From positions 84,794 through 148,793 of the forward strand of contig DAOLIT010000001.1 in assembly GCA_035328405.1 (NCBI GenBank): a stretch of 64,000 nucleotides of DNA, given 5' to 3'. This DNA comes from JAEUKA01 sp035328405 (GTDB lineage Bacteria; Myxococcota_A; Polyangia; Palsa-1104; JAEUJZ01). How positions within the stretch are numbered: position 1 is the stretch's first letter; every line of letters begins with the position of its first letter. Under the pieces are notes generated by a model. The model saw nothing but the letters and a program-made list of their open reading frames with translations. It did not search any database and had not been told where the DNA came from. The translations under genes and the position numbers were made by a program. This document shows positions 36,174-44,435 of the stretch, piece by piece.

Positions 36174-36222
36174 GAAGCTACTCCTATGCCGCCAAGAATC
36201 GTTCGACATCCGATTTGTGGGG

Positions 36223-37038
36223 TTAGTAGTTCCCAACCAGTTGCAAACCCAGACCATTCGGAGACAAAAACAACCGCGCCGTACTCGGCGGAACATTCTG
36301 TTTTTTCTGCCGCATTTTCAACACGACACCACCGACGGTGGCTGCGACTCCGATTCCGCACAACACACCTCCTGATGCCAAAAGACCACGCCTCTGCGTT
36401 TGATCTGCCGGTGTGTCCGCCGGAGAGATTCCCCCCGCGACCAAGAGACCCAATGAGATTCCCAAAAAACCGACTCCTCCACCAATCATCGTCCAGGGAA
36501 CCCAACGCGGAATGTTCGGTTCGGAGTCCGATTCTACGGGCCGCGCAATGGGCGCACTGATGGGCGAACTGACAAGGAGTGCGTCCAATTCCTTTTGCAC
36601 CGTGGCCTCGTCCGCAGGATGTTTCGCGAGATACTGCCGGTAGTATCCAATCGCGACCTCCGTCTGGTTCAGCTTCACCGCAACCTTGGCCAAGTTGTAC
36701 AAAAGGTCAGGCGATTTGGTCATTTGGTATGCTTGGTGAAACGATGTGAATGCAGATTCGTACCGGCCTTTTTCATACGCCTCCTGACCGAGTTTGTAGA
36801 TCTGCGCAGCCTCTTCCAGCACTGCGGGAGGCACATCCGACAGCGGTTTGGCGGCTTCCACAGATGTACCTTGGGTAGATGTACCTTGGGTAGATGTACC
36901 TTGGGTAGGTGTACCGGCTGCCGGGTTTTGCGCGAGCGCCCCCGCTTCACAGAGTACTACCCCCGAGAACAGCACCGCCACAAGACCTTGGGATATCTCC
37001 CGTTTGCACAACCGTATTGTTTTCCGAAAATGGGTCAT
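36223..37038 (-). CDS. Secreted TPR protein with Thr/Gln/Gly repeat (paralogue of 28919-29773)
   Basis: The ATG at 37038 (another at 37074) gives 271 residues with a signal ending GALAQ, then a TSTQG repeat. TPR units follow (IYKLGQEAYEKGRYESAFTS, LLYNLAKVAVKLNQTEVAIG) with YLAKHPADEATVQ. Two membrane helices occur near the C-terminus, and the end is LGLQLVGNY. It shares its plan with the 28919 gene product. It is 49 bp upstream of the large IPT/Kelch gene and probably shares its transcript. Confidence 0.75.
   Translation of the reverse strand: MTHFRKTIRLCKREISQGLVAVLFSGVVLCEAGALAQNPAAGTPTQGTSTQGTSTQGTSVEAAKPLSDVPPAVLEEAAQIYKLGQEAYEKGRYESAFTSFHQAYQMTKSPDLLYNLAKVAVKLNQTEVAIGYYRQYLAKHPADEATVQKELDALLVSSPISAPIARPVESDSEPNIPRWVPWTMIGGGVGFLGISLGLLVAGGISPADTPADQTQRRGLLASGGVLCGIGVAATVGGVVLKMRQKKQNVPPSTARLFLSPNGLGLQLVGNY
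36862..36920 (-). repeat. 15-bp tandem repeat, about four copies (TSTQG)
   Basis: The plus-strand unit AGATGTACCTTGGGT repeats three times exactly and once with changes. The unit is five codons long and gives a Thr-Ser-Thr-Gln-Gly linker after the signal peptide. Confidence 0.93.
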
Positions 37039-37260
37039 GTGCAGCGGTAATAGCAAGTCTCTTGCCACACCCAAAAAAGCTGTAATTTCGACGAGAGAGA
37101 CCCTTTGCGCGGATCACGGATGCTGTTCCGATTGGTACAACTCCCCGTTCCTTCCGGTACACCAATAAATCCCCACGCCGACACCCACCCACTCAAGCAA
37201 AACCATGTCCAAAGAACCCCGTCCCTTTGTCCCAAACGGGTCCATCAATAGCGAGTTGTT

Positions 37261-38046
37261 CTATTTATCGGGAAGTCTTGTCGGGAAGTCTTGTCGGGAA
37301 GTCTTGTCGGGAGTCTTGAGGGAATCAACTTCAGATGCGAGCGGCGAAGAAAGTCGGTCCTGCTGCACTTTGGGAAATTTTGAAAGGTACTGCCGAAACA
37401 ACGTCTGCGCTGCGGCGTGGTCCTGTGGTTTCAGATAGGGGATTTGTTGCGCGGCTTCCTCCAACCACTCCAACGCCAGCCCTTCGTTTTGCGGAAGCGT
37501 TTGATCCACTTTGGTCAACGCGGCATCAAAGAGCCGTTTCGATAGAACCGCTCGCTGGATTGGATCTGTGTACGGCAAAAGAAGCTGCTCGGTGGCCTGC
37601 GAAAACCGTTCTGCCCCCTCGCGCAACCGAGGCCCAAGCGTTGGACCGTTTGTTGGATTTTTGAGCAATTGCGAAAAGGCTCGCCGCGCTCGCACAAGGA
37701 GTCCCAAACGAAAGCAGCTTACGGCATCGTAGTACTCCGCAACTGGTTCCAACACCCCCGCGCGCCGCGCAGCTCGATACGCCGCAAGCGCCTCCCCATG
37801 CCTCCCCAACTTGTGCAGAGCCATTCCCAGATACACACCGATGTCTGGCCGCGTGCCTGTCTGTTCCACTTTTTGAAACAGGGCCAACGCTTCTTCGTGG
37901 TGCTCCAAACGAAACGCGCGAACTCCCTGCAAAAGGAGTTGCTGCACAGACACTTCCGTGCCCGCACTTTCCTGCACTTGTGCAACGGAAAATTTCCAAA
38001 AACAGAGACCGCCCAGAAACACAAGTATGCGAAGCACGAAAAGCAC
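37261..38046 (-). CDS. Secreted TPR protein with repeat-encoded C-terminus
   Basis: The GTG start at 38046 shares its G with the upstream TAG stop (TAGTG), suggesting coupled translation. The 261-residue product has a hydrophobic signal (ILVFLGGLCFWKFSVAQ) and TPR units in 40-130 (GVRAFRLEHHEEALALFQKV, LGMALHKLGRHGEALAAYR). The last 17 residues are encoded by a 13-bp tandem repeat, so their reading depends on copy number. Role unknown; it may work with the preceding gene product in the periplasm. Confidence 0.7.
   Translation of the reverse strand: MLFVLRILVFLGGLCFWKFSVAQVQESAGTEVSVQQLLLQGVRAFRLEHHEEALALFQKVEQTGTRPDIGVYLGMALHKLGRHGEALAAYRAARRAGVLEPVAEYYDAVSCFRLGLLVRARRAFSQLLKNPTNGPTLGPRLREGAERFSQATEQLLLPYTDPIQRAVLSKRLFDAALTKVDQTLPQNEGLALEWLEEAAQQIPYLKPQDHAAAQTLFRQYLSKFPKVQQDRLSSPLASEVDSLKTPDKTSRQDFPTRLPDK
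37268..37318 (-). repeat. 13-bp tandem repeat (3.9 copies) at the 3' end of a gene
   Basis: The unit TCGGGAAGTCTTG occurs three times exactly and once with one base missing. Because 13 is not a multiple of three, gain or loss of a unit shifts the reading frame and changes the protein end. Confidence 0.95.
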
Positions 38047-38645
38047 TACCTTGGCACCCCTGTTCGCCCTTGCACAACGGTTCCAAGTGGAATCAGTAGT
38101 TTGTTACCCTGCGCTTTGGCGTTCTTGCGCGCCTCGCTTGCCATTTGGTTCTGTCTCGCTTGTTGCGATTGCAGAGCCGCTTGTTTCAACCGCGCCGCTT
38201 CGCTTTTACCCTTCTGCTCGCCCTGGTCATCCGACGGAGAATTGTTGCCCTTTCCCTTTCCTATTCCTATTCCGTCGTTTGGGCGGGTTCGTCCCATCAC
38301 CTCGCGCGAAACTTCTTCGGATACAGCGGACCAGATTGCTTCCCGAATCTCTGTCCGTTCCTTTTTGGGGGTCTGTGCTCGATCGTTTCCGTTTGCGTTT
38401 GACGAATCGACCTTTTTGGACTCCGCTGAATCGGTTTTCGCATGCCCCTGAGGAACTAGGAGATCGTTTTTGCGAGGCTGGTGTTTGTCCTCGGGAAAAA
38501 GGTCTGCCTGTTCTTCTGCGGCAGACAATAACTCCGCAAGTGGTGTGTTGGTCGGTGCTTGGCCGCGCACTGGGTGCGCGAACAGCCACACAACCATCGC
38601 TGAGAGTATGCAAAAGCACTTGGACATCATCTTGTGCCTCGTCAT
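38046..38645 (-). CDS. Secreted polar protein, unrecognised
   Basis: The 199-residue product (ATG 38645; alternatives a few codons in) has a signal peptide (CILSAMVVWLFAHPVRGQA). The mature part is strongly polar, rich in Lys, Glu, Gln and Ala, with no Cys and no known domain, and a probable helical segment KSEAARLKQAALQSQQARQN. Its stop overlaps the GTG of the TPR gene. It may be a periplasmic partner of that TPR protein. Confidence 0.65.
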   Translation of the reverse strand: MTRHKMMSKCFCILSAMVVWLFAHPVRGQAPTNTPLAELLSAAEEQADLFPEDKHQPRKNDLLVPQGHAKTDSAESKKVDSSNANGNDRAQTPKKERTEIREAIWSAVSEEVSREVMGRTRPNDGIGIGKGKGNNSPSDDQGEQKGKSEAARLKQAALQSQQARQNQMASEARKNAKAQGNKLLIPLGTVVQGRTGVPR

Positions 38646-38838
38646 CGTGATAAAAAGCCGACCCTTTGGGGTTCAAAAAAGCGAGCTGCGTGCATTCAAA
38701 CAGAGCTTCAGCAAACCGCATGCCGCCAAAAACCCCTTTCTTTTGTTCGTCTCTTCGCCTGCCCCCCTTCCAATCTGTACCAAGTTGCACACTCCTCCTC
38801 CCCTCCCCGAGCAATTCCGTTCACCCCGCAAACAAAAA

Positions 38839-38865
38839 AGCCCCACCAACATCGTCGGTGGGGCT
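38839..38865 (-). terminator. Intrinsic terminator of the tmRNA gene
   Basis: A 9-bp stem (AGCCCCACC with GGTGGGGCT) and 9-nt loop is followed on the minus strand by TTTTTGTT. It starts directly after the CCA end of the tmRNA. Confidence 0.9.
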
Positions 38866-39228
38866 TGGTGGAGGCGCCGGGAGTCGAACCCGGGTCCGAA
38901 AGTGCTTGGCAGAGATTACTACGTGTGTAGTCGGTGTTTTTCTCACCCGCTGGGAACTTTCACCGACACAAGCTCCCTTGGGCTATTTCGCCTTTGTTTT
39001 CGCTGTCCTCGCGGCGAACATCGAGGATGCTATCTCGTCTATTTTGGCGCCCCGTCTCACGTCACGAGAACTACCCGAGGGGGACGGCTCTCTGTCTGTT
39101 TCTTAGGCAGCGAGAGCGAACGCATTGTCGTTCGCGTTTCTGTTTTTTTCCGCAGGATTTACGAGGTCACGGAGCCTCGACACGCAACCGTCTACTCAGT
39201 TCACCCCCGTCGAAACCGTTACGCCCCC
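38866..39228 (-). ncRNA. ssrA: Transfer-messenger RNA (tmRNA)
   Basis: On the minus strand the RNA begins GGGGGCGTAACGG and ends GGCGCCTCCACCA. The two ends pair as an acceptor stem with one G-U pair, and the T arm reads GGGTTCGACTCCC. The tag-coding region at 39103-39135 encodes ANDNAFALAA followed by TAA, so with the Ala carried by the charged tmRNA the tag is A-ANDNAFALAA. It rescues stalled ribosomes and marks the nascent protein for proteolysis. The length is 363 nt. SmpB is not encoded in this window. Confidence 0.97.
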
Positions 39229-39255
39229 AAACTGGGAGCAAACAGGGATGAGGCG

Positions 39256-39284
39256 AGTCTAGGAATTGTCGAAGCTGTCGTCAA
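39256..39284 (-). promoter_or_regulatory. Sigma-70-type promoter of the tmRNA gene
   Basis: On the minus strand TTGACG (39284-39279) and TAGACT (39261-39256) are separated by 17 bp. Mature tmRNA starts 27 nt downstream of the -10 box, leaving a leader that RNase P would remove. The -35 box overlaps the last codons of the upstream lipoprotein gene. Confidence 0.82.
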
Positions 39285-39964
39285 CCCGGTTTTGTGGGGT
39301 TTGCTGAAACAGCACTCTCTGGCTGGCCAGGCGAGCCGTTCGGGGGAAGTGGGCTGGTCGGACTGAGCGGGCCAAGCGGGTCGAGGAACTTGCCCAAATC
39401 ACGCCCTGTGCGCCAAAAACCGCGAACGTACACAAAAAACTCGTACCGAATCGCCCAGGGCTGGCCTTTGCGGATCACGCGAACCCGGTATATGGGCGTC
39501 GGTTGAACGAGTGCTCGACGAACGGCTTTTTCGGCGTCGCTCAATTGGTCGTCGGCCATCTCATCGACGCGAATGACCTCCACGTCGTCGTAGTGGTGTT
39601 CATAGATTTTTGCCACAAGCTCTGCCGCAAGCGGACCCAGGAGCGGCCTGGACAAAAGCTCATAGCGCGGCCAAAACCGCTGGGCTTTCTCGTCGCCGAT
39701 GAGCAACGCCAGCTCGTCGCAAGACATGCGAAACGATTGCATCACCGCGATGACGCGATCCCGATCGTCCCGCGTCGCTGAGACCAGCAACTCTTGCCAC
39801 AGCCGAATCAGATCGGTTTGCGTCCCGCCATAACTTCCAATTTCAACTCTTTCCGTCGAGAACTTTTTACATCCTTGCCCAAAACCGAGAACACAAAAAC
39901 CCAACGACAGCCGAAAAACCAACCCGCTGCACCAAAAACGCGCTTTGTTTCGTTTGCTTTTCAT
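39281..39964 (-). CDS. Lipoprotein, unrecognised
   Basis: The 227-residue product has a Lys/Arg-rich N-region and a lipoprotein signal ending GFGQGC (Cys32). The body is helical (LIRLWQELLVSATRDDRDRV, DELALLIGDEKAQRFW) followed by a beta-rich part (IYRVRVIRKGQPWAIRYEF) and a Pro-rich tail. No family is recognised. It is transcribed away from the origin. Confidence 0.7.
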   Translation of the reverse strand: MKSKRNKARFWCSGLVFRLSLGFCVLGFGQGCKKFSTERVEIGSYGGTQTDLIRLWQELLVSATRDDRDRVIAVMQSFRMSCDELALLIGDEKAQRFWPRYELLSRPLLGPLAAELVAKIYEHHYDDVEVIRVDEMADDQLSDAEKAVRRALVQPTPIYRVRVIRKGQPWAIRYEFFVYVRGFWRTGRDLGKFLDPLGPLSPTSPLPPNGSPGQPESAVSANPTKPG

Positions 39965-40065
39965 CTCTTCTGGTCGCTCCTCGTCGCAGACGGTTTGTCG
40001 TTATGCGCTGTGTGCCTCGGAAAAGCACAATGCGCTGCTGTAGGCAACCGTCCGCATTGTAGGCC

Positions 40066-40275
40066 TGTGGATAACCCTGTGGATAACCCTGTGGATAACC
40101 CTGTGGATAACCTGTGGACAGCGGAAACCTGTGGAAAACTCGGGGGTTTTTCCACAGGAACCCACATTTTTCTCCACAGGCGATGTCCTTGCTGCGCAAG
40201 CACTTTGGCCACTTTTCCACATATCCACAGGACATAGTACGGATACGAATAAGATCTATATATACAGATCCAAAT
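40066..40275. other. Putative chromosomal replication origin (DnaA-box cluster and AT-rich stretch)
   Basis: The 354-bp gap between the lipoprotein gene and dnaN (39965-40318) holds four perfect DnaA boxes (TGTGGATAA) at 40066, 40078, 40090 and 40102 with a 12-bp period, then near-boxes at 40113 (TGTGGACAG) and 40130 (TGTGGAAAA). Boxes in the opposite orientation follow at 40148 and 40213 (TTTTCCACA), 40170 (TTCTCCACA) and 40221 (ATATCCACA). Next comes an AT-rich segment with GATCTATATATACAGATC at about 40253-40270 that could unwind. DnaA binds TTATCCACA in known origins. dnaN and recF follow directly; dnaA itself is not adjacent. Confidence 0.85.
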
Positions 40276-40318
40276 CAGGTAGAACCTCATCCTGAAAAAC
40301 AACACAGGTGGAGAAAAG

Positions 40319-41449
40319 ATGGACTTTCACATCGAGAAGGCAGCATTCCTCCAGGCACTCTACTACGCGCAAGGAATCGCCGACCGCAAGTCAACGATGC
40401 CCATTTTGGCAAATGTTCTTTTGCGATCGGAAGGAACGGATCGAATTACCGTCGCAGCGACGGACCTGAATCTGACTGTTACGACAGAATTGCCCTGCTC
40501 GGTAAACCGAGAAGGCGGTTTGACAGCCTCAGCAAAACACTTGCATGACTTGGTGAAGACATTGCCGAGTGAAAAATTGCATCTCCGTCGAGCGGACAAC
40601 AATTACGCCGAGATTGCGAGCGGCAAGGCAAGTTACAAAGTTGTGGGTTTGCCAGACCGCGATTTTCCGAAACTGCCGTCGCACAAAGAAGTGAAGTTTC
40701 ACAAGGTGGATGTTGCGGCGCTGAGAGACATGATTTCCAAGACGATGTTTTCAATCTCGACGGACGAGACGCGCAGTCACTTGAATGGCGTGCTGTTTGA
40801 GTGCGAGGGACATGACGATCTGGCGTTTGGGCGCATGGTGTCTACCGACGGACACAGGTTGTCAAAATGTGAAAGGCCGCTGCCGGGAGCGCCAAGACTG
40901 AAGCCAGGCGTGGTGATTCCTCGGCGGGGAATCATGGAAGTGCGTCGAGCGATCGAGAGCAGCAACGGGTCGGTCGAAATCGCCGCGCAGAATCAGTATT
41001 TCTTTTTGCGAACGGGGGCGACGGTGTTGTCAGTGAGGCTGACCGAGGCAAATTTCCCACCGTATTCGCAAGTGATTCCGAAAGACCATCAAAAGCAGGC
41101 GACGGTCAGCACGAGCCAACTTTTGGAGGCGCTGAAGCGCATTTCGCTCGTGGCGTCGGAAAAGACCTGGGGTGTGAAACTGTCTTTGTCGAATGGTGCG
41201 ATGCGCATCGAGTCCGACAATCCAGACCTTGGGCAAGGCAAAGAAGAGCTCGATGTGACGTATCAGGGCGAGGAGACGGTCATCGGTTTCAACGCCAAAT
41301 ACATGATTGAGCTTTTGTCCGAGATGGATACGCCCGAGGTGCAGATTGAACTGAACGGTGACCTCGATCCGGGCTTGCTGCGGCCCCTGGACCCGAAACA
41401 GGGCGTTGGGAATCAGTACCTCGGGGTCATCATGCCGATGCGCTTGTAG
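40319..41449 (+). CDS. dnaN: DNA polymerase III beta sliding clamp
   Basis: The 376-residue product is the normal length of the clamp that rings DNA and tethers the replicase. The N-terminus (YYAQGIADRKSTMPILANVLL), the central STDGHRLS and the C-terminal end (YLGVIMPMRL) are characteristic. The ATG at 40319 lies at the end of the DnaA-box region, with GGTGGAGAAAAG upstream. recF starts 4 bp after its stop, so the two are one transcript. Confidence 0.97.
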   Translation: MDFHIEKAAFLQALYYAQGIADRKSTMPILANVLLRSEGTDRITVAATDLNLTVTTELPCSVNREGGLTASAKHLHDLVKTLPSEKLHLRRADNNYAEIASGKASYKVVGLPDRDFPKLPSHKEVKFHKVDVAALRDMISKTMFSISTDETRSHLNGVLFECEGHDDLAFGRMVSTDGHRLSKCERPLPGAPRLKPGVVIPRRGIMEVRRAIESSNGSVEIAAQNQYFFLRTGATVLSVRLTEANFPPYSQVIPKDHQKQATVSTSQLLEALKRISLVASEKTWGVKLSLSNGAMRIESDNPDLGQGKEELDVTYQGEETVIGFNAKYMIELLSEMDTPEVQIELNGDLDPGLLRPLDPKQGVGNQYLGVIMPMRL

Positions 41450-41453
41450 GGGC

Positions 41454-42656
41454 GTGTATTTTCGCAGAATACATATCTGTGACTTCCGCAACCTGCGGAG
41501 TCTGTCGTATTCGCCACATCCTCGTTTCAATGTGATTTCCGGCGACAACGGCCAGGGGAAAACCAACTTGCTCGAGGCGGTGTTTCTTCTGGCGACGCAG
41601 CGGTCGTTTCGGAGCAACCGTCCAGAAGAATGGGTTTCCTTTGGGCAAGAAGCCGCCGAGGTTGCCGCAGACATTTGTCATGCTCAAGTGGAGCGGCGGT
41701 TGTCGGTGAAAGTGTGGGCGCGACCGAGCCGGAAACAGGCGACTGTGGATGGGAAAGCGGCGCGGCAAAACGATTACTTTTTGGGTGTCCGCGTGGTGTT
41801 GTTTGCTCCCGAGGATCTCGGTTTGCCGAAAGGTTCGCCGGAACAAAGACGGCGCTTTTTGGACCGGGCGATTTGGAATACGCAAGCAAGCTACCTCGAC
41901 GAGATTCGCGATTATCAACAGGTCCAAAAAAGCCGAAATGCGGTGCTGCGTCGTCTGCTTGTGTCTGCGAAACAGCGTTTTTCAGCGGGTGTGTCAGAGC
42001 GTTTTTCGGAACAGACAGATGACAACACGGATGCTGAATCGCTGCTCGAGGTGTACACAGAGCAACTGTGTCGGTTGGGTGCGCGGGTTGTTGCGCGAAG
42101 AAGAGACTATGTGAAAACCCTTTCTCCGCAGATGGAAATGACGTTTGACAGATTGAGTCGCAGCGGTTTGTGCGCAGAAATGAAATACAAACCGAAACTC
42201 TCTCTTTCGGATGTGGAGCATGCAACAGAGGAGGATTTGTATCAGGCTCTCCTCGAGCAATTGGAAGGAGATCGAAAGCGCGACTTGTTTCGTGGCTTCA
42301 CACACAGCGGACCACATGCAGACGACATCGAATTTATGCTGTCAGGACGCGAGGCTGCGAGTCATGCAAGTCAAGGTCAACTGCGGGCGCTGGTGCTGTC
42401 TTTGAAAATCACAGAGATACAACACCTGTTTTTGCTGCATGGTGCCCCACCGGTGTTGCTTCTCGACGATGTTTCAAGCGAGTTGGATGCGCAAAGGAAT
42501 GCGTATCTGTTTGATTTTTTGCGTGCGATGCCCTGCCAAGTGTTCATCACCACGACGAGTCCGACGTTCGTGAAACTCGACAGAGACAGACTCGATGTGC
42601 AGATGAGGTCGGGAGAACTTGTGTGCGAAAGGGAACCCGAGCAAGCGGCTCTGTGA
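41454..42656 (+). CDS. recF: DNA replication/repair protein RecF
   Basis: A GTG at 41454 gives 400 residues. The product is an SMC-like ATPase that loads RecA at gaps with RecO and RecR. Walker A is GDNGQGKTN, the signature region reads SQGQLRALVLSLK, and Walker B with D-loop is LLLDDVSSELD. The family start FRRIHICDFRNLRSL is also seen. The start is 4 bp after dnaN. It converges with the M50 gene, leaving 7 bp between stops. Confidence 0.96.
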   Translation: MYFRRIHICDFRNLRSLSYSPHPRFNVISGDNGQGKTNLLEAVFLLATQRSFRSNRPEEWVSFGQEAAEVAADICHAQVERRLSVKVWARPSRKQATVDGKAARQNDYFLGVRVVLFAPEDLGLPKGSPEQRRRFLDRAIWNTQASYLDEIRDYQQVQKSRNAVLRRLLVSAKQRFSAGVSERFSEQTDDNTDAESLLEVYTEQLCRLGARVVARRRDYVKTLSPQMEMTFDRLSRSGLCAEMKYKPKLSLSDVEHATEEDLYQALLEQLEGDRKRDLFRGFTHSGPHADDIEFMLSGREAASHASQGQLRALVLSLKITEIQHLFLLHGAPPVLLLDDVSSELDAQRNAYLFDFLRAMPCQVFITTTSPTFVKLDRDRLDVQMRSGELVCEREPEQAAL

Positions 42657-42663
42657 ATGCCGT

Positions 42664-43473
42664 TCAAACGAGGTACATCAGCAAAAACATGTACTTCTCG
42701 ATGAACCAGAAAAACGGCGTCATGAGCCAATGGAGCGGCGACAAACCGCCGATAGGGGGAAGCAGGATGAGGCCCAAAAAAACAAAGCTTCCGTACCGAA
42801 AAAGAAAGTCGCGCACGGGGGAAAACACGTTGGGCAAAAACTCCAGGAATGTGCGTCCATCGAGCGGCGGAATGGGCAACAGGTTGAAACACATCAGGCC
42901 CAGGTTCAGAAGCAAAAGTTGTCTCGACATCGCGGCGATTCCTATCGCGTGAAATTTCATCGCCACGACAAAAACGATCGACGAAAAAATCGCGAGCAGC
43001 AGATTCATCGCAGGTCCGGCGGTTGAAACCAAAAGGCGCACGGATCTCATAGACCAGCGACGAGAAAAATAGCGAGGATTGCCCGTCCATTCGACGGGTT
43101 TTCCCCACGCAAGCGGAATGGCTGCACCGAGCGCCATGAGCGCAGGAAAAAGCACTGTTCCGAGCCAGTCAATGTGGGCCAGCGGATTCAGCGTCACGCG
43201 GCCTTGTTCTCTGGGCAACGGATCTCCCAAACGGTCGGCCACATATGCGTGGCCAAATTCATGGACGGTGACGCAAGCAATCAGCGTCAGGACATGAATC
43301 ACCACGACGGCCATCGAACGAGCCGAAAAAGTGCTTCCGTCGAAAAGAGACAAAGAAGCAACGACCGGCTCAGTGGTTTGAGCAGCGGTTTGCGAGACAG
43401 AAGTGACAAAAGAGGACAACCCGGAAAACAGGGAAGAGGAGGAACACAACAGGGCAAAGTGGTTTTGCATCAT
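42664..43473 (-). CDS. Site-2-type M50 membrane metalloprotease
   Basis: The start is the ATG at 43473, giving 269 residues; codons further upstream would run through the inverted-repeat element. HEFGH in a membrane helix (IACVTVHEFGHAYVADRLGD) and NLLPIPPLDGRTF in a later helix provide the zinc ligands His, His and Asp of site-2 proteases. Six hydrophobic segments are visible. It may release regulators or clear membrane peptides by intramembrane cleavage. It is short, with no PDZ domain, and resembles the FwdE/YwhC-type single-domain enzymes. Confidence 0.87.
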   Translation of the reverse strand: MMQNHFALLCSSSSLFSGLSSFVTSVSQTAAQTTEPVVASLSLFDGSTFSARSMAVVVIHVLTLIACVTVHEFGHAYVADRLGDPLPREQGRVTLNPLAHIDWLGTVLFPALMALGAAIPLAWGKPVEWTGNPRYFSRRWSMRSVRLLVSTAGPAMNLLLAIFSSIVFVVAMKFHAIGIAAMSRQLLLLNLGLMCFNLLPIPPLDGRTFLEFLPNVFSPVRDFLFRYGSFVFLGLILLPPIGGLSPLHWLMTPFFWFIEKYMFLLMYLV

Positions 43474-43529
43474 GGCTCTTGTTTGCAAAGTATTGCGCGT
43501 TGGATCTGCGTCGGTCAAACGGTTGGACA

Positions 43530-43738
43530 AGGAGCGTGTTGCAGTAATGCCCCTACTGCGCAAAAATCTCCGACGGTGCCTCGTCCTGACCTCGGCCCAA
43601 AGGGCCGGGGACGAATACGTCCTCACTCCTCCCTGCGACGTACCTACGGGTACGTCTCGGTCGTCGCTGCGGGCGTTTCGCCGATTCGCTCGCGGAGCTT
43701 TTTTGCTCGTTTACGCGGCATTACTGCAACACGCTCCT
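43530..43738. repeat. 209-bp inverted-repeat element
   Basis: A perfect 22-bp inverted repeat, AGGAGCGTGTTGCAGTAATG plus CC at 43530-43551 and its complement at 43717-43738, bounds the element. Inside the arms similarity continues imperfectly (GCGCAAAAATCTCC against GAGCAAAAAAGCTCC). Two inner hairpins are present: CGGCCCAAAGGGCCGG and GACGTACC-TAC-GGTACGTC (43637-43656). No protein is encoded. It lies between the M50 gene and the RodZ-like gene, touching the latter's stop codon. Confidence 0.85.
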
Positions 43739-44327
43739 AGCGTTTGCGGAGGTACAGCAAAAGAAGTGAAAGGACCGCAACCAACGCAACACCGACGGTC
43801 CAAATCAACAGACGGCGCTGCTTCATCGCGTTTTCAAAACGGTCTGTGCGGTGAGGACCGACTTTCGATGCAGCCTCCTGATTTTCCCGCTGTGCTCGAA
43901 AACGAGAAAGCAATTCTTCGGAGTTTATGGACAACGCTTGCGCCAAATTTCGGACGTATCCGATGACGAAAACCGACGCGGGCAGTTCAGAAAAACGGTC
44001 GGCTTCCAGCGAAACGATCCATCGAACAGAAATCCGTGTGAGCGATGCCAAATCGTGCACGCTCAACCCCCTTTCCTCACGTGCTCGCCGCAACGTCTCG
44101 CCAAATTTTGGAATACAGGAAACAGGGGACAAAGAAGCTTTTTCGAGGGGTTTTCCGGTGTTGTCGGCACCGTCGCCCTGACCTCGCGGAGGCGTTTCGT
44201 GATGAGCCGCAGTTGGATTCGGAAGGTCGTGTGCCGCAAGAGCGTCTGGCCTGTGAGAAACGCCTTCGCTCGCCTGTTTCCGTTTGTCTTTTTTGCTGGC
44301 TGGGCTGGCTGAATTGCGCAAAACCAC
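43737..44327 (-). CDS. RodZ-like protein: HTH_25 domain and single membrane helix
   Basis: A GTG start gives 196 residues. The first 65 are disordered and Pro/His-rich. An HTH_25-type domain follows (FGETLRRAREERGLSVHDLA, then RWIVSLEADRFSELPASVFV and GYVRNLAQAL), and the C-terminus is a single membrane helix (LLIWTVGVALVAVLSLLLLYL) with an Arg/Lys end. This order matches cytoskeletal adaptor RodZ, which links MreB to the envelope. There is no periplasmic domain, so it may instead be a small regulator. Confidence 0.8.
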   Translation of the reverse strand: MVLRNSASPASKKDKRKQASEGVSHRPDALAAHDLPNPTAAHHETPPRGQGDGADNTGKPLEKASLSPVSCIPKFGETLRRAREERGLSVHDLASLTRISVRWIVSLEADRFSELPASVFVIGYVRNLAQALSINSEELLSRFRAQRENQEAASKVGPHRTDRFENAMKQRRLLIWTVGVALVAVLSLLLLYLRKR

Positions 44328-44435
44328 TCCTTCGATTCGGGCGCATTTTTCTGGGCGCTTTTTCTGGCGCTGTGTGGCACGCAGACGCAGGTTTTGTCAA
44401 CCCGACGACGTGGTTTTGCGGTAGTCCTATCCGTC

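Noticed and set aside
28237..38645. Type VI or type IX secretion locus suggested by several exported TPR and barrel proteins
   Set aside because: No sheath, baseplate, ATPase or PorV-like proteins are recognisable.
40078..40121. Plasmid-type iterons
   Set aside because: The units match DnaA boxes, both orientations are present and dnaN-recF follow, so a chromosomal origin is the better reading. No replication initiator gene is near.
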